Notes under the pieces: model-generated
Seen by the model: only the letters and a program-made list of their open reading frames with translations
Databases searched by the model: none
Told to the model about the DNA's origin: nothing
Shown: piece after piece, positions 22,201-29,173 of the stretch
Numbering within the stretch: position 1 is the first letter of the stretch
Layout: the number at the start of each line of letters is the position of its first letter
Origin: Devosia oryzisoli
GTDB taxonomy: Bacteria; Pseudomonadota; Alphaproteobacteria; Rhizobiales; Devosiaceae
DNA: 64,000 bases
Direction of reading: 5' to 3'
Assembly (NCBI RefSeq): GCF_014837245.1
Contig: NZ_JACYFU010000003.1
Coordinates: forward strand, 434,001-498,000
Program-made: the position numbers and the translations under genes

Positions 22201-23254
22201 TTTGCGTCGATCTCGAGCAGGGATGCGGTGAAACCCGGGCCAAGCGCCGCCATGACCAACGGGCCGTTCGGGCGGTCCTTGAGCACCCGCTCGAGCACGA
22301 AAAGGGCGGTGGGGGCTGACATGTTACCGAAATCGCGCAGCACCCCGCGCTCGTGATCGAGGCTTTCGGAGGGGAGATGCAGGGCGCCCTCGATGGCTTC
22401 CACAACCTTGGCGCCGCCGGGATGGCAGACCAGACGCGTTACCTCATCCTCAGCGAGGTTCATCGCGGCAAGGCCAGTCGCCACGGCCTGGGCGAATTCG
22501 GTCTTGACGAATTCGGGGATGGAGCGATCGAAAATCACGCCAAAACCTTTTTCGTCCACGTCCCACCCCATGATGGCCAAGGTGTCGGTCCAGGTGTGCT
22601 CGACGCCGCGTCCGATGCTCGCCTGGCTCTCCCCCTCGGTCGAGAGGCACGCCGCCGCGGCGCCATCGCCAAACAGCACCGTAGCGATTATGTCGGCCTT
22701 CTGCATGCGGTCATCGCGGAAGGAGAGGGTGCAGGTCTCGAGGCACACGAACAGCACCTTGCTGCCCGGTTCGGCGCGAGCCAGGCGCGCCGCCAGCGAC
22801 AGCCCGCTCACCCCGCCGGCACAGCCAAGCCCGAAAACCGATGGACGTCGGCGCGAAAGCCCATGGTCTGCATGGCCCGGGCTTCGAGCGTTGGGGTGGC
22901 GATGCCCGTCGAGCAGACGGTGACGACGGTGTCGATGTCCTGAGGCTCAAGGCCGGACGCCGCGAGCGCTTTTTCCGCTGCGCCGATGAACATGGCAAGC
23001 CCGCCGTCGAGGAAGGCCGCGGTGCGGCTGGGCCAGTCCTGCGGCTGTTCGAACCATTCGAACGGTACCACCGAATAGCGCGCCTCGATGCCGGCGTTCT
23101 CGAAGGATTTCGTCAGTCGTGCGAAATCTGGATAGCGCTCGCCCAGGATGCGCTTGGCGTTGATCCGGACAAGATCCTGGGGCAGGCGGTGGGGCGGCAC
23201 GTGTGTGGCCAGCCCGAGAAGGCGGGCTGGGCGAGGCGAAGAAGTTTCGGTCAT
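22197..23254 (-). pseudogene. Type III polyketide synthase, frameshifted at the active site
   Basis: Chalcone-synthase-like gene split into two frames. The 5' part (23254-22808) has the N-terminal half (LLGLATHVPPHRLPQD; TVVTVCSTGIATPTLE; MQTMGFRADVHR) and then runs into a stop. The 3' part continues in another frame from about 22835 with FGLGCAGG, SGLSLAARLA, the catalytic His (VCHPGGAKVVE) and Asn (DFGNMSAPT). The nucleophile Cys codon is 22823-22821, only in the second frame. The family usually has about three residues between R and FGLGC; two bases are found, suggesting a 7-bp loss. A one-base error in a T run is the alternative. All catalytic residues survive, so the lesion looks recent. 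Confidence 0.8.
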
Positions 23255-23394
23255 CGGAGGCCTTTTGGGAGAATCGGACGTCAGGCGACAAGCCCGCTCG
23301 TCGGCCTCGCTCCCCCCAGTAACGTGCGGCGGCGGCTTTTGGGTCAGCAGGGGAAAAAGATTGGCAAAAGGCGGGCTTCGATCCCCGCTGACGA

Positions 23395-23835
23395 TCAGTT
23401 CTTTTCCTGCGCCTCCAGCACGGCGGTGATCTTGCTCATCAGGGTGAAAAACTGCGCCCGTTCCTCGGGCGTCAGTTGTTCGAGCACCAGCGCGTTGATG
23501 CTGCGGGTAATGGCGCTGACCTGGGGCAGTTTCTCCAGTGCGGCCGGCGTCAAACGGACGAGGCTGGAGCGGCCGTCGTCGGGGTTGGGCGTGCGCTGGA
23601 TGAGGCCATCCCGCTCCATCCGGGCGAGCGTGGCGGCCATGGTAGCCTGTTCGACGCGCGCGTCTTCGGCCAGCGCCTTCTGCGTCGCCGCCGAACCGTC
23701 ATCGAGTGCCAGCAGAACCGGCATGTGCGCTGGGCTCAGCCCGATGCGCGACAGGTGCCGCTCGAGTTCGCGCACCAGGAGGCGCCCGGCGAGGTTGGTG
23801 ACATAGCCGACAGAGGAATTGCGATCGAGGGTCAT
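23395..23835 (-). CDS. MarR-family transcriptional regulator
   Basis: A 146-residue winged-helix dimer. The DNA-recognition part is QKALAEDARVEQATMAATLARMERDGLIQR with the wing PDDGRSSLVRLT, the MarR D-x-R-x-x-x-V/L-x-L-T signature. It is divergent from a cytochrome b561 gene, and the shared 75-bp space holds two tandem 20-bp A/T-rich repeats, so autoregulation and control of the cytochrome are likely. The ligand is unknown. Confidence 0.92.
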   Translation of the reverse strand: MTLDRNSSVGYVTNLAGRLLVRELERHLSRIGLSPAHMPVLLALDDGSAATQKALAEDARVEQATMAATLARMERDGLIQRTPNPDDGRSSLVRLTPAALEKLPQVSAITRSINALVLEQLTPEERAQFFTLMSKITAVLEAQEKN

Positions 23836-23839
23836 TTAC

Positions 23840-23878
23840 ATAGTGTGCTAAGCATATATATAGTGTGCTTAGTATATG
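23840..23878. promoter_or_regulatory. Tandem 20-bp operator repeats between marR-type gene and cytochrome b561
   Basis: TAGTGTGCT-A-AG-C-ATAT (from 23841) is repeated as TAGTGTGCT-T-AG-T-ATAT (from 23861). The period is 20 bp, about two helical turns, with two differences. The sequence is strikingly AT-rich for this genome and abuts the regulator's start codon. Confidence 0.65.
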
Positions 23879-23910
23879 CGCCGTCAGCGCCCTGTCCAGT
23901 GGAGGTTACC

Positions 23911-24441
23911 ATGCCCATCAAAAGTTCGTCCCAGCGTTATGGGAGTGTTGCCATGGCCATTCACTGGCTGAGCGCGCTGGCTGTCGTTGCGCTCCTTGCC
24001 AGTGGACAGGTGATGGCGGGGAGTGCTCCGGAACGTCTAGGAAAAATTCTCCCCATTCACGTGAGCCTGGGCCTTGTGGTCGGCCTTCTGACGCTGGTGC
24101 GCATCGTCTGGTGGCTGGCTCTCGATAGGCGCCCCCGGCCCGAGGCGACGCTTGGCCCGGTGCAGCGGCGATTGGCCGGAGCGGTGCATGGTTTGCTCTA
24201 CCTCTCGCTGATCGTCATGGTCGCCTCGGGCATCGCCATGCTGGCGCTGACCGGAGCCCTGCCGGTCATATTCGGAGGCGGCGTCCTGCCCGACTTCGAA
24301 GCGGTGCCACCGTTCGCCGCCCATAGCCTGGTCAGCAAGCTGCTGCTGGCCCTTGCCGTCGGCCATATCGGCGCGGCACTCTACCACCAATTCATTCGCC
24401 GCGACCGTTTGATCGAGCGCATGTGGCCCGGCCGGGCCTGA
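23911..24441 (+). CDS. Cytochrome b561
   Basis: A 176-residue inner-membrane dihaem cytochrome of the YodB/CybB type with four helices. Haem-ligand histidines are visible: H in YGSVAMAIHWLSALAV, H in LPIHVSLGLVVGLLTLVRI, H in AGAVHGLLYLSLIVM, and H in LAVGHIGAALYHQF. Such proteins pass electrons from quinol, and one was shown to oxidise superoxide. GGAGG precedes the ATG at 23911. It is divergent from a MarR regulator. Confidence 0.9.
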   Translation: MPIKSSSQRYGSVAMAIHWLSALAVVALLASGQVMAGSAPERLGKILPIHVSLGLVVGLLTLVRIVWWLALDRRPRPEATLGPVQRRLAGAVHGLLYLSLIVMVASGIAMLALTGALPVIFGGGVLPDFEAVPPFAAHSLVSKLLLALAVGHIGAALYHQFIRRDRLIERMWPGRA

Positions 24442-24503
24442 GCCGTGTCGAAGCGCGGCCCGCCAGAGCGTCGTACGGGTGGATCCAGCAAGGAGCTAAT
24501 CCC

Positions 24504-24860
24504 ATGACCACCTCGATCACCGTCATCGGCATCTATGCCGGCCTCTGCGTCAGCGACCTCGCCGCAGCGACCGACTGGTACACCCGCTTCATGGGCCGCG
24601 CGCCGGACGACCGGCCCTTGCCCACCATGGTGCAGTGGCGCGCCGGGCTGCAGCTCTGGCAGAAGGAGGGCGAGATGGGGCCGGGTGTTGCCACCGTCGT
24701 GGTGGAGGACCTGAGTGTCGAGCGGCGGAGGCTGCAAGGGGCAGGGATCACGATAGGTCCCGAATCGCGCGGTGATTTCGGCGCCGTCGCGCAGGTGAGC
24801 GATCCCGATGGCAACCGCATTGCGCTGGCCGAACCGCCCGCGGGCTTTGCCCGAAGCTGA
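24504..24860 (+). CDS. VOC-superfamily (glyoxalase/bleomycin-resistance-like) protein
   Basis: A 118-residue protein with the beta-alpha-beta-beta-beta VOC pattern: YAGLCVSDLAAATDWYTRFMG at the start and QVSDPDGNRIALAEP at the end, the latter carrying the usual D-P-D-G-N and metal-ligand Glu position. AAGGAG precedes the ATG. The substrate cannot be predicted; relatives include lyases, dioxygenases and antibiotic-binding proteins. Confidence 0.82.
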   Translation: MTTSITVIGIYAGLCVSDLAAATDWYTRFMGRAPDDRPLPTMVQWRAGLQLWQKEGEMGPGVATVVVEDLSVERRRLQGAGITIGPESRGDFGAVAQVSDPDGNRIALAEPPAGFARS

Positions 24861-24861
24861 T

Positions 24862-24885
24862 AAGGCCGGGCAACTGTCCGGCCTT
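24862..24885. terminator. Convergent hairpin between VOC gene and ppa
   Basis: AAGGCCGG (24862-24869) pairs with CCGGCCTT (24878-24885) over an 8-nt loop, between two convergent genes. No long T-tract is present on either strand, so it is a likely but weak bidirectional terminator. Confidence 0.55.
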
Positions 24886-24906
24886 GTGCAACTGCTGAGT
24901 GTGGGC

Positions 24907-25437
24907 TTAGGCCTTCTTCGCCATCTCGATAGACTCGAGGATGACCCGGCGTGCATCGTCGATCCCGCCGATCCGGTCGATCTTGGCCCACTTACCCGGC
25001 TCGAGATCCTTGTAGTGGGTAAAGAAGTGCTTCACCCGCTCGAGCTGGATTTCTGGGAAATCGCCGATATCCAGGATGTTGTCATACATGCGCGTCAGCT
25101 TGCCCACCGGGACGGCAATGATCTTCTCGTCCTGACCCCCGTCGTCCTCCATGAACAGCACGCCCACCGGCCGCGAGCGCACCACGGCCCCGGGCACGAG
25201 GGGGCGTGAGTTCATCACGATGACGTCCAGCGGGTCACCATCGCCGCATAGCGTATGCGGCACGAAGCCGTAATTTCCCGGATAGCGCATTGGAGTGTAG
25301 AGGAAGCGATCGACGAACAGCGCACCGCTGTCCTTGTCAATCTCGTATTTGATCGGTTCGCCGCCCAGAGGCACCTCGATGATGACGTTGAGATCGTCGG
25401 GCGGGTTCTTCCCGGTGGGGATGGCGGCGATGTTCAT
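24907..25437 (-). CDS. ppa: Soluble inorganic pyrophosphatase
   Basis: Family I Mg2+-dependent enzyme that hydrolyses pyrophosphate from biosynthesis. 176 residues, typical of the bacterial hexamer. The signature DGDPLDVIV (three metal-binding Asp) is intact, as are [17 protein letters not shown] and [14 protein letters not shown]. The ATG at 25437 gives [21 protein letters not shown], the family start. It is unusual only in sharing a neighbourhood with the membrane pyrophosphatase hppA. Confidence 0.97.
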   Translation of the reverse strand: MNIAAIPTGKNPPDDLNVIIEVPLGGEPIKYEIDKDSGALFVDRFLYTPMRYPGNYGFVPHTLCGDGDPLDVIVMNSRPLVPGAVVRSRPVGVLFMEDDGGQDEKIIAVPVGKLTRMYDNILDIGDFPEIQLERVKHFFTHYKDLEPGKWAKIDRIGGIDDARRVILESIEMAKKA

Positions 25438-25567
25438 GATACGCTCAGGTCCGGTGAAACAGAATGGGTGGATCGGGCGCGTTCTGCCCCACATCGCAAG
25501 ACGATGGCAAGCCACAAATCCGCCGGGGCGACCATGCATAGGTCGGGGGGAGCAGGAGTTTCGCGCA

Positions 25568-26149
25568 ATGGCCGAGATGGTGACGATGAAGGGTAACAGT
25601 ATGCTAGCTTTGGCGGTCGCCGTGCTGACCCTGGGAGCCGCACCGGTGTCGGCCCAACCGGGGTTCACCAGCGCCTATACCGATCTTGATCTCGACACCT
25701 GCCTAGTGCTCGATGCCGATGATTTCGGCGCCAGCTGGGCCTGCCCCGGGTACAAGGGATTTCCTCTCATGGTGCAGGAAGCGGACCTGCGCTTTTCCCT
25801 AAGCTACGGCTTCAATGTCGAGAAGAATTCTGCCGGATTTCAGACACTTCCGCCCTTCAACCGGCTCGGTAGCAAGCTCGAATGGCGCCTGTCCAATGCC
25901 ACGGGCCGCTGGTTTCCCATCGCCACTATCGTGCGCTATCACACCGCTGATAGCGAAACGGGGGAAGACAGTGGCGAGGTCTTGGTCGTCAGCCAGATCG
26001 CCGAAGGCAACAGCTGCCACATCGCCTATATTGACGCCAAGACCAATGCTGATGCCAACGGTCTTGCCAGGCAAGCCGCCGACAAGGCTGGTCATTTCGA
26101 TTGCCAGACGGACGAGGTCGAGGTGATCGGGCGCTTCCAGGCTTACTGA
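25568..26149 (+). CDS. Hypothetical exported protein
   Basis: A 193-residue protein that I do not recognise. The N-terminus has a hydrophobic segment ending in VSAQ (signal peptide, roughly residues 1-29). The mature part has four cysteines ([27 protein letters not shown]), suggesting two disulfides, and the block YDAKTN-like [14 protein letters not shown] lies about 13 bp before the ATG; a later ATG at 25586 would also leave a signal peptide. The 3' end overlaps the convergent TerB gene by 7 bp. Confidence 0.65.
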   Translation: MAEMVTMKGNSMLALAVAVLTLGAAPVSAQPGFTSAYTDLDLDTCLVLDADDFGASWACPGYKGFPLMVQEADLRFSLSYGFNVEKNSAGFQTLPPFNRLGSKLEWRLSNATGRWFPIATIVRYHTADSETGEDSGEVLVVSQIAEGNSCHIAYIDAKTNADANGLARQAADKAGHFDCQTDEVEVIGRFQAY

Positions 26150-26589
26150 CGCGCCGCGGCAGCTTCGCCACGGATCTTGTTGCGCAGGATGGTGCGATCC
26201 CGGCTCGACACGCCGATCAGCTCGGCCACGCGCCAGACCATGTTGTCCTCAAGTTCATGATTCGCGCTGTCGGCAAAGACCACGGTCCACATCATGCGGA
26301 TGATCTCGATGCGGTCCTCCATCTCAAGGCGCGTGATGCCCGAGGTAAAACTATAAAAATCAACGGCGTCGGCATCGCGTCGGGCGGCGTCGCGGATCAG
26401 CTGGTCAACGCGCACATCGTCAAGATCATAATGGTCCTTGAGCGCCTTGCGGATGGTCTGCCGCTCACTGTCCTGCATCGATCCATCCACCGCAGCCAGA
26501 TGCACCAGGAGCGCAGCAACGGACAGGCGCGGGTCGGTATCGTCCCGGCGCTCGGGTTGGGAGAACAGGCGGCTGAGGGCCTCGAACAT
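26143..26589 (-). CDS. TerB-family (tellurite-resistance-like) protein
   Basis: A 148-residue all-helical protein of the TerB/DjlA-like family. Landmarks are LLVHLAAVDGSMQDSERQTIRKAL and MMWTVVFADSANHELEDNMVWRVAELIGVS, the two acidic metal-binding repeats of the fold. Single chromosomal members without terC, terD or terZ neighbours are common in alphaproteobacteria and need not relate to tellurite. It is divergent from imuA. Confidence 0.8.
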   Translation of the reverse strand: MFEALSRLFSQPERRDDTDPRLSVAALLVHLAAVDGSMQDSERQTIRKALKDHYDLDDVRVDQLIRDAARRDADAVDFYSFTSGITRLEMEDRIEIIRMMWTVVFADSANHELEDNMVWRVAELIGVSSRDRTILRNKIRGEAAAARQ

Positions 26590-26741
26590 GGCGGGGGTGC
26601 TCTTTCGGGGTCTTGAGAAATGGATGAATCGAGACAGGTCTGGTTTAGCGACCTCAACGTTCTGCTCAAGCCCCAGGCTCCCTCTTCACGCCGTCTTGTC
26701 CCTGGTGGTGCAGACCCGCCACAGGGACGAAAGCAAAAAGG

Positions 26742-26768
26742 GACTCGACTCTGAAAAGATTCGGAGTC
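26742..26768. promoter_or_regulatory. Cluster of four GANTC (CcrM) sites in the imuA promoter
   Basis: GACTC (26742), GACTC (26747), GATTC (26758) and GAGTC (26764) fall within 27 bp. The bases 26747-26768 also form a near-perfect hairpin. In alphaproteobacteria GANTC is methylated by CcrM, and GcrA reads the methylation state. Confidence 0.5.
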
Positions 26769-26773
26769 TAGAT

Positions 26774-26788
26774 GTTCTTGTTTTGTTC
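26774..26788. promoter_or_regulatory. LexA (SOS) box
   Basis: GTTC-TTGTTTT-GTTC, a perfect alphaproteobacterial LexA site (GTTC-N7-GTTC), 17 bp before the imuA start. It fits SOS control of the cassette. Confidence 0.9.
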
Positions 26789-26805
26789 ACTTAGCCGGTG
26801 CCATC

Positions 26806-27612
26806 ATGCCCCCCCAGGACCGCCGACAGCGCCTCGACGCGCTGCGGGACACCATTGCCGGAATAGAGCGCAAGCCAGCCTTGATCGAAGCCCGGCAGCG
26901 GGTGGAGGCGGAGGGGGATGGATTTCCTCAACTACCACGTGGCTTGGTGCAGGAGGTGTATGCTGATGCCAGCCGCGATGGCGGGGGAAGCCTCGCCTTT
27001 GCGCTGGCCCAGGCCAGAAGCCTTCTGAACACCCGTCGGCCCAGTATCTTCTACGTGCAACTGGCTCAGGATGCACAAGCCCTTGGCCTGCCTTACGGGC
27101 CAGGGCTTACCTGGTTCGGCCTCGATCCGGCCAGCCTCACCATTGTTCGCACCGCAGACATGATGGAATTTCTCTGGGCCACCGAGGAGATCATTTCCTG
27201 CCGCGCCGTTGCCGCCATGGTGGCCGATATCAAAGGATCGCCGCGGCTACTGAATTTTACGGCAAGTCGCCGCCTCAGCATGCGGGCCAGCAGCAACAAG
27301 GTTGCCCTTTTCATGCTGCGCTACGGCTCGCGTCAGGAAACCAGCGCCAGCCATCTGCGATGGCGCTTGTCTTCCCAGCCCGGCAGCAAAAATCCTTACG
27401 ACAGCAAAGGCTTGGGAGCGGCCCGCTGGCGCTTGCGCCTGGAGAAGGGTCGCATTGCTGGCCAGCGCACCGAATGGCTTCTGGAGTGGACCAAAAATGG
27501 TCTTGCAGTCTTCACATCTCCATCGACAGACTCTTCTTTCGCCCGTCAGTCAACGACGGTTCCTGGTGCTGTATCTGCCTTACTGGGCGACCGATTTTCT
27601 GAAGCGAGCTGA
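26806..27612 (+). CDS. imuA: ImuA, RecA-like component of the SOS mutasome
   Basis: A 268-residue RecA-fold protein of the ImuA family, needed with ImuB and DnaE2 for damage-induced mutagenesis. Visible family blocks: LPRGLVQEVYAD near residue 45, FLWATEEIISCRAVAAMVADI, and LRWRLSSQPG. The Walker A motif is not obvious, as in other proteobacterial ImuA proteins. It is controlled by the LexA box just upstream. Its 3' end overlaps imuB by 116 bp in another frame. Confidence 0.88.
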   Translation: MPPQDRRQRLDALRDTIAGIERKPALIEARQRVEAEGDGFPQLPRGLVQEVYADASRDGGGSLAFALAQARSLLNTRRPSIFYVQLAQDAQALGLPYGPGLTWFGLDPASLTIVRTADMMEFLWATEEIISCRAVAAMVADIKGSPRLLNFTASRRLSMRASSNKVALFMLRYGSRQETSASHLRWRLSSQPGSKNPYDSKGLGAARWRLRLEKGRIAGQRTEWLLEWTKNGLAVFTSPSTDSSFARQSTTVPGAVSALLGDRFSEAS

Positions 27613-29173
27613 TCCTGGTCTGCGCGATGCTCCGCTGGTGCTGTTCGAGCGCATCAAGGGTGGCCTCCGCCTGGGGGCGGTCGAGCCGCAGCTTCTAAGG
27701 CAGGGTTTGCGCATCGGGCAAAACCTCGCCGATGCCCGTGCCATCTTTCCCCATCTTGTGGTGCAGGAAATGAACCGTCCGGCCCTGGCCGATGCCTTTG
27801 AAGGCCTTGCCGATTGGCACTCCAATGCCAGCCCGCTGGTTTCCATCCTGAAGGATGTCAATGCGTTCGGGGATCTGGTGCTTGATGTCACCGGCGTCAG
27901 CCACCTTTTCGGCGGGGAGCAGGCCATGCTCCGCACGCTTCTCTCCCGGCTCAGGGCCCTCGGCTATACCGTTTCGGGTGCCATAGCGCCCACCATCGGT
28001 GCCGCCTGGGCCGTCAGCCATTTCGCCCGCAGCCAGGTCGTGGAAAACGCTTCGCTCGAAACCATCCTCGATGCCCTGCCGGTTGCCGGCCTGCGCATCA
28101 GCGAAAGTCAGATATCAGGGTTCCTACAGATGGGCCTCACCACGATCGGACAGGTCCGTCAGCGATCGCGCAAGCAATTGCAGGCCCGCTTCGGGTCCTC
28201 CTTGCTGCTTCGGATCGACCAGGCATTCGGGCAGATCGAAGAGCGCATGACGCCTCGATTGCCTCCGATTGACCACCATGTCGACCGGAAGCTTGCCGAT
28301 CCCGTAAGTTTGATGGACGACGTCCTGATGATCACCCACGATCTTGCGGTGAAGTTGAGCTTCATGCTCGAGGCCGAAGGGCAGGGAGCGCAGAGTTTTC
28401 ACCTGTTTCTCTATCGGGTCGACCACAAGGTCATGACGCTGTCGCTCAATTCGGGGCGGCTGACACGGGACCCCCATCACATCAGCGATCTTTTCCGCCA
28501 TCGCGCGCAGCGCTTGGGGGGTGAATACGATGCCGGCTTCGGCATCGACATGGTGCGCCTTGCGGCAAGCAGCATCGAACAGCTCGATCAGGTGCAGACT
28601 GGCGCCTTTTCGGACGAAAGTGGCCTTGTCGATATCGATCGTCTTGCGGATCGGTTGGCCAGTCGCTTGGGCACGGCCGCGGTGCTGAAAACCGAGCTTC
28701 TTGCCAGCCATGTGCCCGAACGGGCGGCCCGGCTCGTGCCGGCTCAGGCGGCTGCGGCGGCTGTTTCGGTCCAGACGCCCTTGCTGCAGCGTCCGCTTCG
28801 GCTGCTGCCTTTTCCAGAGCAGGTGGCCATAACTGCGCAGGTCCCCGATGGCTTGCCTGCTCTGATGATCTGGCGGCGCGCGCCTTATCGGCTGACCAAG
28901 GGGCAGGGGCCGGAGCGTCTGGGCGGCGAATGGTGGCGGCAGCGGGCGCGGCTCAAACTGGTGGAGCCGCCTCCGCCCAAAAAACCCGAACCGGGGGAAA
29001 AGCCCGAGCAGCCTTCCTATGTGCCGGATCTCCCCCTTTGTGAGCCCTTCGCCGGCACGCGGGACTACTTCATCGTCGAGGATGGGGAAGGTCGCCGTTT
29101 TTGGGTATTCCGCCAGGGCCTCTACGGGTCAGGCCAGCAAACGACCTGGTATCTGCATGGGATTTTCCCATGA
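27497..29173 (+). CDS. imuB: ImuB, Y-family polymerase-like protein of the SOS mutasome
   Basis: A 558-residue Y-family relative that acts as a scaffold between DnaE2 and the sliding clamp rather than as a polymerase; the catalytic acidic residues are not conserved (FGDLVLDVTGVSHLFGGEQ replaces the S-x-D-E loop). The N-terminus is RRFLVLYLPYWATDFLKR and the C-terminal domain has LRLLPFPEQV and APYRLTKGQGPERLGGEWW. The ATG at 27497 follows GGAGTGG and lies inside imuA, giving a 116-bp overlap. It ends in an ATGA junction with dnaE2. Confidence 0.92.
   Translation: MVLQSSHLHRQTLLSPVSQRRFLVLYLPYWATDFLKRADPGLRDAPLVLFERIKGGLRLGAVEPQLLRQGLRIGQNLADARAIFPHLVVQEMNRPALADAFEGLADWHSNASPLVSILKDVNAFGDLVLDVTGVSHLFGGEQAMLRTLLSRLRALGYTVSGAIAPTIGAAWAVSHFARSQVVENASLETILDALPVAGLRISESQISGFLQMGLTTIGQVRQRSRKQLQARFGSSLLLRIDQAFGQIEERMTPRLPPIDHHVDRKLADPVSLMDDVLMITHDLAVKLSFMLEAEGQGAQSFHLFLYRVDHKVMTLSLNSGRLTRDPHHISDLFRHRAQRLGGEYDAGFGIDMVRLAASSIEQLDQVQTGAFSDESGLVDIDRLADRLASRLGTAAVLKTELLASHVPERAARLVPAQAAAAAVSVQTPLLQRPLRLLPFPEQVAITAQVPDGLPALMIWRRAPYRLTKGQGPERLGGEWWRQRARLKLVEPPPPKKPEPGEKPEQPSYVPDLPLCEPFAGTRDYFIVEDGEGRRFWVFRQGLYGSGQQTTWYLHGIFP

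Noticed and set aside
26143..26589. Tellurite-resistance operon
   Set aside because: Only a lone TerB-fold gene is present; no other ter genes flank it.
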